Below, one piece after another: positions 5,704-11,417 of a stretch of 11,417 nt of DNA. The translations under genes were made by a program, and so were the position numbers. This stretch comes from Ruminococcaceae bacterium UBA1691 (GTDB lineage Bacteria > Bacillota > Clostridia > Oscillospirales > Acutalibacteraceae): NCBI GenBank assembly GCA_002320555.1, contig DCJV01000081.1:813-12229 (forward strand), in the 5' to 3' direction. Below the pieces are notes generated by a model. The model made no database searches. It was not told the origin of the DNA and worked only from the letters and a program-made list of their open reading frames with translations. Numbering within the stretch: the stretch's first letter is position 1; each line of letters begins with the position of its first letter.

Positions 5704-7074
5704 TTGGCATCAGTGAAACGTGCAGTCGTTTTCAGCGGCGGGGGTGCAAAGGGCGGTTATCAAATCGGTGCATGGAAGGCGCTGCGCGAAATCGGTTTTG
5801 TGCCTGACATTGTAACCGGTACCTCCGTCGGCGCGCTCAATGGCGCACTTATGGCACTCGGGAAATATGAGGATGCGCTGTTCATCTGGGAAAACATGAG
5901 CGCGGATCGCGTATTCGCACAATTTGTTGAAGACACTCAGTCGCAAAATTTGCCCCCGGAAACGCTCTTCAAACGTTTGGCAAAAGAGGTTTTACGCAAT
6001 GGCGGCGCTGATTGTACGCCACTGCAGGAACTTGTGAAATCCATGATGGACGAAGACGCGCTTCGCCACTCCCCAATCCGCTTCGGGCTGGTGACCACCC
6101 GCTTTTCCCCGATCCGGGCGGTCGAGCTTTTCATTGAGGATATCCCGCAGGGCGAAGCGGCAGATTACGTGCTGGCCAGTGCCGCCTGCTTTCCATTTAT
6201 GAAATCCTATCAGATCGGCAGCGTTAAATTCGTCGATGGCGGCTATTCGGACAATATGCCTGTCCAGATGGCCATCAATGCAGGCGCCACAGAGGTTGTT
6301 GTGGTCGATATCAGCGGCGGGCTCTCCCATCAACCGACCTTGCGGGACGACCACGCGCGGATTCATTACATTCATAATAAACGCCCCTTTAACAATGGAA
6401 AGCCTGGGGCAATGTTTCTGTTTGATCAGGAAATCTCCCGCCAGAATATGCGGCAGGGGTATCTGGATACCTGTAAATGCTTCGGCATTTTAGACGGCTT
6501 CTATTATTCCTTTTATAAAGATGAAAAATACAAGACCAGACCGCAGGAAATTCTCTGTAATCGAAAATTTTCGCAGCTCTTTTCCATCCTTCCCTCTGCC
6601 TCACGATTCGAGCGTTCCGGCCGGCAAAACGTGATTGCACATCTTGATAAAACGGAGGAAGGCCCTTTCAGCTACCGTGCGGATGTGCTTTCGTGCGCAG
6701 AATGCGCGGCAGAAATCTTTGGGCTCGATCCGCGTGAAATCTATACGTTTGCGGACATGACCGAAAAAATCATCGATTGCGTCCATACCAGTCTTCTGGA
6801 GGAGCATGCGGATGAAATTCGCAATTTCGGCCGGGTGCTGGATCGCGGGCTCAGCCTCGAGCTGCTCAGGACGGCCATCAACGGTTGGAATAAACAGCTG
6901 CTGACTGTATATGCCATGCAGATTTTGCTGGAGGGCCAGATCAACGAGAAGCAGCGGCTGCGGATCTGGCTCATCGCAACGCTAATGCCAGATGTGTTCT
7001 GTGCTGCCCTGTTTTGCTGGGTATCGATCACCTGCGAGCAGGAAAAAGGCCGGCTGGAAACAGCGTTTCTGTAA
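5704..7074 (+). CDS. Patatin-like phospholipase / acyl hydrolase (RssA-like)
   Basis: 456 residues from TTG at 5704. Seen (numbering from this start): oxyanion-hole loop SGGGAKGGYQIG (11-22), nucleophile elbow GTSVG with Ser41, and DGGYSDNMP with Asp178, the Ser-Asp dyad of patatins. The catalytic domain covers about the first 280 residues; the rest is an unassigned helical region with a hydrophobic stretch near the C-terminus (WLIATLMPDVFCAALFCWV) that could touch the membrane. Known members hydrolyse fatty acyl groups from phospholipids or other lipids. No signal peptide, so cytoplasmic or membrane-associated. Start: GGAG at 5691-5694 is nine bases before the TTG but directly abuts the ATG at 5695, so the TTG is preferred (ATG would add three residues); bacterial homologues also begin just before the glycine loop. 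It stands alone between divergent or convergent neighbours. Confidence 0.92.
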   Translation: MASVKRAVVFSGGGAKGGYQIGAWKALREIGFVPDIVTGTSVGALNGALMALGKYEDALFIWENMSADRVFAQFVEDTQSQNLPPETLFKRLAKEVLRNGGADCTPLQELVKSMMDEDALRHSPIRFGLVTTRFSPIRAVELFIEDIPQGEAADYVLASAACFPFMKSYQIGSVKFVDGGYSDNMPVQMAINAGATEVVVVDISGGLSHQPTLRDDHARIHYIHNKRPFNNGKPGAMFLFDQEISRQNMRQGYLDTCKCFGILDGFYYSFYKDEKYKTRPQEILCNRKFSQLFSILPSASRFERSGRQNVIAHLDKTEEGPFSYRADVLSCAECAAEIFGLDPREIYTFADMTEKIIDCVHTSLLEEHADEIRNFGRVLDRGLSLELLRTAINGWNKQLLTVYAMQILLEGQINEKQRLRIWLIATLMPDVFCAALFCWVSITCEQEKGRLETAFL

Positions 7075-7125
7075 CTGAGAGAAAAATTGACGGATGGAAG
7101 CATTCCCATTGATCATACATTGGCC

Positions 7126-7160
7126 AAAAAAACGGCCTTGCTATTCAAACAAGGCCGTTT
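7126..7160. terminator. Bidirectional terminator between the patatin-like gene and secG
   Basis: An 11-base perfect stem, AAACGGCCTTG (7130-7140) with CAAGGCCGTTT (7150-7160), around a 9-base loop. On the minus strand it is followed by seven T (7126-7132 on the plus strand are A), making it a strong terminator for secG. On the plus strand the run is TTTCTT, weaker but adequate for the phospholipase gene ending at 7074. Confidence 0.88.
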
Positions 7161-7182
7161 CTTGTAATCTTAAAAATTTCTC

Positions 7183-7434
7183 TTATTTGATAAAGAACAG
7201 AAGCAGAGTCCCGGCAAGCGCGATGATAAAGAAGGCGATCGAAATATACTTTGTCCACTTTGCAAGCTTTGCTTCGATCGTGCGGCCCTTATTCTTGCCA
7301 AAGAAGGTTTCCGCACCGCCTGCGATCGCTCCAGACAGGCCGGTCGAACGGCTTTCCTGTAATAAAACGACCACGATAATCAAAATGGAAGAAATAATCA
7401 GCAAAACACCTAAAATAATCTGAAGTGCGGACAT
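7183..7434 (-). CDS. secG: Preprotein translocase subunit SecG
   Basis: 83 residues, normal SecG length. Seen: two transmembrane helices (about 4-26 and 62-82) joined by the conserved loop LLQESRSTGLSGAIAGGAE followed by FFGKNKGR (24-51), matching the family pattern of a QxG-rich stretch then FGxxKGR. SecG sits in the SecYEG channel of the cytoplasmic membrane and helps SecA-driven protein export. The ATG at 7432-7434 has GGAGG 8 bases upstream. It has its own promoter (7471-7499) and terminator (7126-7160), so it is a single-gene unit. In many Firmicutes secG is followed by rnr and smpB; here it is not. Confidence 0.96.
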   Translation of the reverse strand: MSALQIILGVLLIISSILIIVVVLLQESRSTGLSGAIAGGAETFFGKNKGRTIEAKLAKWTKYISIAFFIIALAGTLLLFFIK

Positions 7435-7455
7435 GGAAAAATCCTCCGTTCATTA

Positions 7456-7472
7456 CTAATTTACCAAATTAG
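7456..7472. repeat. Perfect inverted repeat at the secG transcription start
   Basis: CTAATTT (7456-7462) and AAATTAG (7466-7472) are exact inverted copies around ACC. The repeat overlaps the end of the secG -10 box and the predicted start site, where a repressor could bind; alternatively it is a 5' hairpin of the transcript. Confidence 0.5.
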
Positions 7473-7499
7473 TTTAGCACAGGATATCGAAAAAAGCAA
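7471..7499 (-). promoter_or_regulatory. Promoter of secG
   Basis: Minus strand: TTGCTT (7494-7499), 17-base spacer, TAAACT (7471-7476) preceded by TGC, an extended -10. Predicted start near 7465, about 30 bases before the secG start codon. Confidence 0.55.
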
Positions 7500-7660
7500 G
7501 GTCTTTTTGCAAAGCAAAAGGAAATCCGTAGAAAAAAGAAAAGCATTTACCGAACACTCATTCCATGAGGCATTCATTTTTTTAAAATCTCTGCAATGCC
7601 CTCTCTTCCATAGGCTCTTTTTTAATGCGAAAAGTTCTCATTTTTACAGAAAATATTTTG
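7500..7660. other. Intergenic stretch between secG promoter and sigE terminator, nothing assigned
   Basis: An A/T-rich stretch. It contains only short imperfect hairpins (for example CTCAT-TCC-ATGAG near 7557-7569). A plus-strand open frame through it (7507-7776) has no ribosome binding site, no recognisable motif and runs into sigE, so I do not call a gene. Confidence 0.5.
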
Positions 7661-7710
7661 AAAGAGCCCGCTGCAAATGCTATGAATGGCATTTACGGCG
7701 GGTTCTTTTT
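7661..7710 (-). terminator. Terminator directly after sigE
   Basis: A long stem of 17-20 pairs with a few wobbles: GAGCCCGCTGCAAATGC (7664-7680) with GCATTTACGGCGGGTTC (7689-7705), loop of 8, extendable by A-T pairs at both ends. It abuts the sigE stop codon. The T-run is better on the plus strand (TTCTTTTT) than on the minus strand (TCTTTCAAAATATTTT), so it may work in both directions. Confidence 0.75.
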
Positions 7711-8429
7711 CAGATTGCTTTTTCCAATTCTTTCTTCAGACGTTCGATAATTCTCTTCTCCAATCGGGAAATATAGCTTTGGGAAATGCCTAGCATATCC
7801 GCTACTTCCTTTTGCGTATGCTCCTTTTCACCGCCGATTCCAAACCGCATGCACATGATCAGCTTTTCGCGCTCCTCCAGCCTGCCGACCGTCTCGAGTA
7901 GTAAATTCCGTTCATCCTCCACTTCAATTCCAATATTCACCGTATCCGGCTCACTGCCAAGCACATCGGAGAGCAGCAGCTCGTTTCCATCCCAATCGAT
8001 ATTGAGCGGCTCATCGATCGATACTTCGGAGCGCTGGGAATTGGTCTTGCGAAGGTGCATCAAGATCTCATTTTCTATGCAGCGCGAGGCATAGGTCGCC
8101 AGTTTGATATTCCGCATCGGGCAGAAGGTATTGACCGCTTTAATGAGGCCGATTGTCCCAATCGAAATCAAATCCTCGATGCCAGCGCCCGAATTCTCAA
8201 ATTTGCGTGCAATATAGACGACCAGGCGCAGATTGTGTACAATCAGCTGCTCCCGCACGCTTTCATCTCCCTGCGCAAGCCGCTGTATCAGCTTTGCCTC
8301 TTCGTCTTTGGTCAGAGGGGCTGGAAGCGCCTGCGGGCCGTTGATGTAAAAAATCGTCCCGGTGCGGCAGGAAAGCCTGCACAACCAGTAAACCAGTTTA
8401 TGTAATACGATTGTTATGACAGATTCCAT
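7710..8429 (-). CDS. sigE: Sporulation sigma factor SigE precursor (pro-sigma-E)
   Basis: 239 residues, the same length as Bacillus subtilis SigE. Seen: a hydrophobic/basic pro-sequence (about 1-28) ending at IFYINGPQALPAPL, the place of SpoIIGA cleavage; sigma region 2 with NLRLVVYIARKFEN, GIEDLISIGTIGLIKAVNTF and KLATYASRCIENEILM (66-124); the SigE-typical EPLNIDWDGNELLLSDVLG (140-158); and region 4 with the helix-turn-helix TQKEVADMLGISQSYISRLE (205-224). It directs early mother-cell transcription in sporulation after proteolytic activation. The ATG at 8427-8429 has GGGAGG 8 bases upstream; an earlier in-frame ATG at 8472-8474 would add 15 residues that do not resemble the family. The start lies inside spoIIGA, overlapping by 32 bases. 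Position 25, a Glu in B. subtilis, is Thr here. No sigG follows, unlike the usual spoIIGA-sigE-sigG order. Confidence 0.97.
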   Translation of the reverse strand: MESVITIVLHKLVYWLCRLSCRTGTIFYINGPQALPAPLTKDEEAKLIQRLAQGDESVREQLIVHNLRLVVYIARKFENSGAGIEDLISIGTIGLIKAVNTFCPMRNIKLATYASRCIENEILMHLRKTNSQRSEVSIDEPLNIDWDGNELLLSDVLGSEPDTVNIGIEVEDERNLLLETVGRLEEREKLIMCMRFGIGGEKEHTQKEVADMLGISQSYISRLEKRIIERLKKELEKAI

Positions 8430-9312
8430 CTTGCATGCCTCCCTGCACCAGACGCGTATTGAGCAGCGCCCCATATTCCCCCGCGGCCAGCCGGTCGTTG
8501 ACGACAGCTACCAGAACATCCTTCGCTTCCATCTGTTTTTGTGCATCATAAATAAGCACCCTTTGCGGCCGAAAGGCAGGCAAAAGGCCAGTCCCCCCCA
8601 CAGAATGATATGGGATCAATCGAAAGCCGAGTTCAGAAGCTCCAGGTGGCGCATGCAGTTTCGAAGGACGGCTTCGGAAAAATTCCTTTAGCTCAGGCGG
8701 CAGCAGCGTTTGCGCATGTGCATATTCCAAAAGGATCACCGGCGTGTCGGTGAAACAATCCGACAAGCTGTTGCCTGTGTCGAGCAAGGCCTGTGTCCGC
8801 AGTGTTTTTCCATTCAGTTCGATCTGCAAATCATACACCCGGTTCTCAGGTGCTCTATGCCGGAAAAGCCTGGAGAACAAGACCGTCAGCCCATAGCAGA
8901 CGATCGCCGTAAAAATCAAAAGCGTAATGCTGATATCAAAATAAACTGTCCCATTTTGATAAACCATCCCCTTGGGACGAAACAGGAACCAAAGGCCCAT
9001 CATCAGGCCGGCGAAGATAAAATTAGCGGCGAGGAAACAGGCGGCCAGCTTTCCAAAATGCCGGATTCCGTGGACTGGATAGGCCGCCAACACAATGGTC
9101 ACGCAAAATACTGCCTTCAAAAGCACAGAAACTACATTGGGAAGCTCGGGCAAAAAAATAACCAGAGCATAAATGGCGCCCAGCGCAGCCCCCAGCAGAA
9201 GCCTCCAGCGCCGCACCTTTTCCCGCAGGAGGCAGGCTCCGGATAGTAAAAGCAGATAATTGATAAAAAGGTTGAGCGCGAGCAGCACATCGACATATAC
9301 GACCTGTGACAC
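8398..9312 (-). CDS. spoIIGA: Sigma-E processing aspartic peptidase SpoIIGA
   Basis: 304 residues. Seen: about five transmembrane helices in the first 150 residues (beginning VVYVDVLLALNLFINYLLLL), then a cytoplasmic protease domain with LLDTGNSL (176-183; catalytic Asp178) and the conserved RLIPYHSVGGTGLLPAF (231-247), both typical of SpoIIGA. The enzyme sits in the septal membrane and, when signalled by SpoIIR from the forespore, cleaves pro-sigma-E; it works as a dimer because each chain gives one catalytic Asp. Start: GTG at 9310-9312 with AGGGGG seven bases upstream. The 3' end overlaps the sigE start, so the substrate and protease are made together. Its promoter is at 9343-9375. Slightly divergent N- and C-termini, but nothing is missing. 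Confidence 0.97.
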   Translation of the reverse strand: MSQVVYVDVLLALNLFINYLLLLSGACLLREKVRRWRLLLGAALGAIYALVIFLPELPNVVSVLLKAVFCVTIVLAAYPVHGIRHFGKLAACFLAANFIFAGLMMGLWFLFRPKGMVYQNGTVYFDISITLLIFTAIVCYGLTVLFSRLFRHRAPENRVYDLQIELNGKTLRTQALLDTGNSLSDCFTDTPVILLEYAHAQTLLPPELKEFFRSRPSKLHAPPGASELGFRLIPYHSVGGTGLLPAFRPQRVLIYDAQKQMEAKDVLVAVVNDRLAAGEYGALLNTRLVQGGMQDGICHNNRIT

Positions 9313-9342
9313 CCCACCGCCCCCTAAAAACCTGATAGTCCT

Positions 9343-9375
9343 ATTATAGCTTTCAGGCCATCGCTTTTCTGTCGG
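9343..9375 (-). promoter_or_regulatory. Promoter of the spoIIGA-sigE operon, Spo0A-like arrangement
   Basis: Minus strand: perfect TATAAT (9343-9348) with CCGACA (9370-9375) 21 bases upstream. The B. subtilis spoIIG promoter has the same oddity, a sigma-A -10 and -35 spaced too far apart (22 bases) and rescued by Spo0A~P. The reverse of the -35, TGTCGG, matches five of seven bases of a Spo0A box core (TGTCGAA). Start would be near 9336, 24 bases before the GTG. Confidence 0.5.
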
Positions 9376-9447
9376 TTTTGGTCAGGCTGTTTTCACCTTT
9401 CCAGTTATTTTATTTAAAATATTTCCTTCATTTTCCATTCTGCATCC

Positions 9448-9476
9448 GCATATTTTTCTCATTCCGGCCTATACTA
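9448..9476 (+). promoter_or_regulatory. Candidate promoter of the DUF378 gene
   Basis: TATACT (9470-9475) is a good sigma-A -10, but the -35 position is poor for sigma-A. Read instead as GCATA (9448-9452), 17 bases, TATACTA (9470-9476) it resembles forespore (SigF/SigG) promoters. A start near 9482 would exclude the ATG at 9480 as start codon. Confidence 0.35.
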
Positions 9477-9506
9477 TCCATGAAATCATTGAAGGAGTTG
9501 AAAAAA

Positions 9507-9725
9507 TTGCTGGACCGAATTTCTCTGATCCTCGTTGTTATCGGCGCGATCAACTGGGGCAGCATTGGTTTGTTCAAGTTTGACATCGTCGCGTGGATCT
9601 GTGGCGGCCAGGGCGCTATTCTGAGCCGTATCATTTATACAGTAGTCGCTCTTGCGGGTATCTGGTGCCTGTCGCTTCTCTTTCGTGAAAACGAAATTTT
9701 GGAAGTCCATAACGGGGAACAATAA
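9507..9725 (+). CDS. Small DUF378 family membrane protein (YuzA-like)
   Basis: 72 residues from TTG at 9507. Seen: LDRISLILVVIGAINWGSIG then LFKFDIVAWICGG, the DUF378 pattern of a first helix with the hallmark GAINWG and a short FD loop, then a second helix IIYTVVALAGIWCLSLLF. Function is unknown for the family; it should be a two-helix protein in the cytoplasmic membrane. Start: AAGGAG (9492-9497) is nine bases before the TTG; the in-frame ATG at 9480 would add nine residues (MKSLKELKK) but has no ribosome binding site and coincides with the predicted transcription start. A much longer in-frame reading to 9378 adds only low-complexity Phe-rich sequence. It is divergent from spoIIGA and ends before a terminator at 9758-9805. 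Confidence 0.88.
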   Translation: MLDRISLILVVIGAINWGSIGLFKFDIVAWICGGQGAILSRIIYTVVALAGIWCLSLLFRENEILEVHNGEQ

Positions 9726-9757
9726 AATCCTTTTTCCTCTGATCGACAGAAGAAGAA

Positions 9758-9805
9758 AAAAGTCCTGTATCCGGCCATACAAACGGCCATGGATACAGGA
9801 CTTTT
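9758..9805 (+). terminator. Terminator after the DUF378 gene
   Basis: AAAAGTCCTGTATCC (9758-9772) pairs perfectly with GGATACAGGACTTTT (9791-9805). The stem continues through GGCC/GGCC with a two-base bulge to a loop of 8. Four T end it on the plus strand; the minus strand has an even longer T run, so it may be bidirectional. Confidence 0.85.
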
Positions 9806-9861
9806 GATGATTTGTATGAGAGCACACTGAACAGGCTTTTCGGCTATCAGCAGGCTACATA

Positions 9862-9888
9862 AGGGCGACTGCAACTTCGCTCTTTTTT
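9862..9888 (+). terminator. Second intrinsic terminator upstream of the metA promoter
   Basis: AGGGCGA (9862-9868) pairs with TCGCTCT (9877-9883, one G-T wobble), loop of 8, followed directly by TTTTTT (9883-9888). It lies after the DUF378 terminator and before the metA promoter, so it is either a backup or the end of a short unannotated transcript. Confidence 0.65.
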
Positions 9889-9913
9889 CTATCGCTGAAG
9901 GCTCCTGAAAGCC

Positions 9914-9942
9914 TTGTGAAAAGTATCGGATTCTGCTATACT
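9914..9942 (+). promoter_or_regulatory. Promoter of metA
   Basis: TTGTGA (9914-9919), 17-base spacer, TATACT (9937-9942) preceded by TGC (extended -10). Predicted start near 9949, a leader of about 45 bases with no room for a SAM or T-box riboswitch. Confidence 0.75.
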
Positions 9943-9993
9943 AAAATTCTGCATAATCGGGGAAAGAACGTGCAGGAAAGGGAGGGCTGTGCA

Positions 9994-10908
9994 ATGCCAA
10001 TCAAAATAGACAACCAGCTGCCGGCCCGGCATAGCTTAGAGCTGGAAAACATTTTTGTCATGTCGGAATCCCGCGCGCTAACGCAGGATATCCGTCCTTT
10101 GAAAATTTTGATTTTAAATTTGATGCCGACGAAAACCGTAACAGAGACGCAGCTGTTGCGCCTGCTCAGCAATTCTCCTCTGCAAATTGAAGTCGAACTG
10201 CTGCAAACGGCCACCCATCAGTCGAAAAACACCTCGGCAGAGCACATGCTGAAATTTTACAAAGTTTTCGACGATGTATGCGAAGAAAAATTTGACGGCA
10301 TGATTATCACAGGAGCGCCCGTTGAACATCTCGCCTTTGAAGAAGTCGACTACTGGGAAGAGCTCTGCATGATCATGGAGTGGACCAAGACGAATGTTTA
10401 CTCCACCTTTCATATCTGCTGGGGCGCGCAGGCTGGGCTTTACTATCATTATGGAATTCCCAAATATCCGCTGGCAGAAAAATTATTTGGCATTTTCCCT
10501 CATCATGCGCTTGATCCCTATCATCCACTCATGCGCGGGCTGGACGATATTTTCTATGTCCCTCATTCCAGACACACGGAAATTCGCCGCTCCGACATCG
10601 CTCTGGTGAAGGATTTGCAGATTCTCTCCTTTTCCGAGCAGGCGGGCGTCCATCTCGTATCGGATATGGAATGCAGAAATTTTTACTCGACCGGGCACTC
10701 CGAATACGATCGTGAAACGCTTTCTACAGAATATTTTCGCGATATCAACCGCGGCCTTCCAATCGGGATTCCGTTTAATTATTTTCCAGATAACGATCCG
10801 CAGCGCACGCCGCCGATGACCTGGCGCACTGCGGGCAACATGATCTTTTCCAATTGGCTCAATTATTTCGTCTATCAGCGCACGCCATACGATCTGGCGA
10901 ACCTGTGA
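9994..10908 (+). CDS. metA: Homoserine O-acetyltransferase (MetA family)
   Basis: 304 residues, the normal MetA length. Seen: N-terminus MPIKIDNQLPA; LNLMPTKTVTETQLLRLL (41-58); TGAPVEHLAFEEVDYW (106-121); catalytic Cys142 in STFHICWGAQAGLYYHYG (137-154); and His235/Glu237 in YSTGHSEYD (231-239), completing the triad. The enzyme activates homoserine by O-acylation, the first committed step of methionine synthesis, in the cytoplasm. Acyl donor: family work on Bacillus cereus and E. coli MetA ties Glu111 to acetyl-CoA and Gly111 to succinyl-CoA; residue 111 here is Glu, so acetyl-CoA is expected even though many databases call the family succinyltransferase. Start: ATG at 9994 with GGGAGG upstream; the longer frame from 9916 begins inside the -35 box of the gene's own promoter and is rejected. 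Single-gene unit with a strong terminator. Confidence 0.97.
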   Translation: MPIKIDNQLPARHSLELENIFVMSESRALTQDIRPLKILILNLMPTKTVTETQLLRLLSNSPLQIEVELLQTATHQSKNTSAEHMLKFYKVFDDVCEEKFDGMIITGAPVEHLAFEEVDYWEELCMIMEWTKTNVYSTFHICWGAQAGLYYHYGIPKYPLAEKLFGIFPHHALDPYHPLMRGLDDIFYVPHSRHTEIRRSDIALVKDLQILSFSEQAGVHLVSDMECRNFYSTGHSEYDRETLSTEYFRDINRGLPIGIPFNYFPDNDPQRTPPMTWRTAGNMIFSNWLNYFVYQRTPYDLANL

Positions 10909-10949
10909 ATTACATAGAGAGTAACCGCCGCCTCGCTAAATGCTTTTTC

Positions 10950-10997
10950 AAAGAGACTGCCGCACAATGGTTATGCATTGTGCGGCAGTCTCTTTTT
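10950..10997. terminator. Strong bidirectional terminator between metA and the DUF2804 gene
   Basis: A perfect 19-base stem (10950-10968 with 10977-10995) and loop GGTTATGC, followed by TTTTT on the plus strand. It begins about 40 bases after metA and touches the stop codon of the leftward DUF2804 gene, serving both convergent units. Confidence 0.92.
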
Positions 10998-11417
10998 ACC
11001 AGTGATTATCCGAAAATTCACAAAACGCTATCATATCCCTGATTTTCAGCTTCGTCCCGTCGTCCAAACCGACCGTTCCGTTCCACTTGCCGAAAACCTG
11101 ATGGCAGCGGTTCCCGATTCCCAAAAAGCGAAGATTGGTAAAATTATCATATTCAGGCGTCATTATCATTTCAAACCGGCCATCATTGGAGGTAAAGATC
11201 CAGGGCTTCATGTAGTCAGTTGGATCTTTTTCAAGATACACTTGGTCAATCTTGTGTGCTACACCGTCCAGAAAGAGCATATTTTCGCTTGCTGCATCCA
11301 TATTACCAAAGCCCCAACCAATCTCAAAGCCGAACATGCGTCCATCCGGTAACCATTGGCTCCCGTTGCCCCAGTACCAGCTCTGTACGAACGGCCACAC
11401 GCCGCGCCCCCAGTCCA
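10996..11417 (-). CDS. DUF2804 family protein, C-terminal part (start beyond the window)
   Basis: The frame stays open to the right edge: upstream of the GTG at 11398-11400 it reads DWGRG, so the GTG is not the start and the gene enters from outside. Seen: DWGRGVWPFVQSWYWGNGSQ, then FGFEIGWGFGNMDAASEN and FLDGVAHKIDQVYLEKD, patterns I recognise from DUF2804 proteins, which usually run to about 330-350 residues; roughly the last 139 are here. The function of the family is not established; a lipocalin-like beta-rich fold has been suggested for it. The C-terminus (AFCEFSDNHW) ends normally on a TAA within the shared terminator. Nothing in view links it to metA, which is convergent. Confidence 0.85.
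   Translation of the reverse strand, partial: DWGRGVWPFVQSWYWGNGSQWLPDGRMFGFEIGWGFGNMDAASENMLFLDGVAHKIDQVYLEKDPTDYMKPWIFTSNDGRFEMIMTPEYDNFTNLRFLGIGNRCHQVFGKWNGTVGLDDGTKLKIRDMIAFCEFSDNHW

Noticed and set aside
7507..7776. Plus-strand open frame of 89 codons between secG and sigE
   Set aside because: No ribosome binding site, no motif, crosses the sigE terminator and overlaps sigE; Lys/Phe-rich composition follows from A/T-rich spacer.
8430..8474. Longer SigE beginning at the ATG at 8472-8474
   Set aside because: The added 15 residues do not fit the pro-sequence, whereas the ATG at 8429 has a good GGGAGG and gives exactly the usual 239 residues.
9916..9993. N-terminal extension of MetA from the ATG at 9916
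   Set aside because: That ATG lies inside the -35 box of the metA promoter, and catalytic numbering fits only the 9994 start.
9806..9993. SAM or T-box riboswitch upstream of metA
   Set aside because: The terminator at 9862-9888 precedes the metA promoter, the leader after the promoter is only about 45 bases, and no conserved riboswitch core is visible.

Overview
The window looks like chromosomal DNA from an endospore-forming, probably anaerobic member of the Firmicutes (class Clostridia; an Oscillospiraceae/Ruminococcaceae-type gut organism is my guess). The strongest pointers are an adjacent spoIIGA-sigE pair, a clostridial-type SecG, a MetA with the acetyl-CoA-type active site, frequent GTG/TTG starts with GGAGG-type ribosome binding sites, and a cysteine-type sulfatase, the kind anaerobes mature with a radical-SAM enzyme. 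I see no mobile element, CRISPR array, tRNA or rRNA; the region reads as ordinary vertically inherited sequence with one accessory metabolic cluster.

Layout. 1-3026 (minus strand): a three-gene cluster, transcribed TSUP sulfite/sulfate exporter, then cytoplasmic sulfatase, then GPH-family sugar symporter (cut by the left edge). Exporter and sulfatase are separated by 2 bases and share a ribosome binding site. 3081-5397 (minus): an SNARE-associated/VTT membrane protein and a galactokinase-family sugar kinase in one apparent operon, from a good sigma-A promoter at 5369-5397 to a hairpin at 3081-3115. 5398-5703: a regulatory stretch with two extended -10 promoters pointing right and, between them, a foldable segment that may be a structured RNA. 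5704-7074 (plus): a patatin-like phospholipase. 7126-7499 (minus): secG with its own promoter and terminator. 7661-9375 (minus): spoIIGA-sigE with a promoter resembling Spo0A-dependent ones and a terminator directly after sigE. 9470-9805 (plus): a small DUF378 membrane protein and terminator. 9862-10995 (plus): an extra terminator, then metA with promoter and strong terminator. 10996-11417 (minus): the C-terminal part of a DUF2804 protein running off the right edge.

How the genes fit together. The sulfatase, TSUP exporter and GPH symporter form a plausible scheme in which a sulfated sugar is imported intact, desulfated in the cytoplasm, and the released sulfate is exported; the adjacent sugar kinase could act on the freed sugar, but it belongs to a separate transcription unit. 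SpoIIGA is the membrane aspartic protease that activates pro-sigma-E, the first mother-cell sigma factor, and its gene overlaps sigE by 32 bases. SecG, MetA, the phospholipase, DUF378 and DUF2804 proteins appear to be independent single-gene units.
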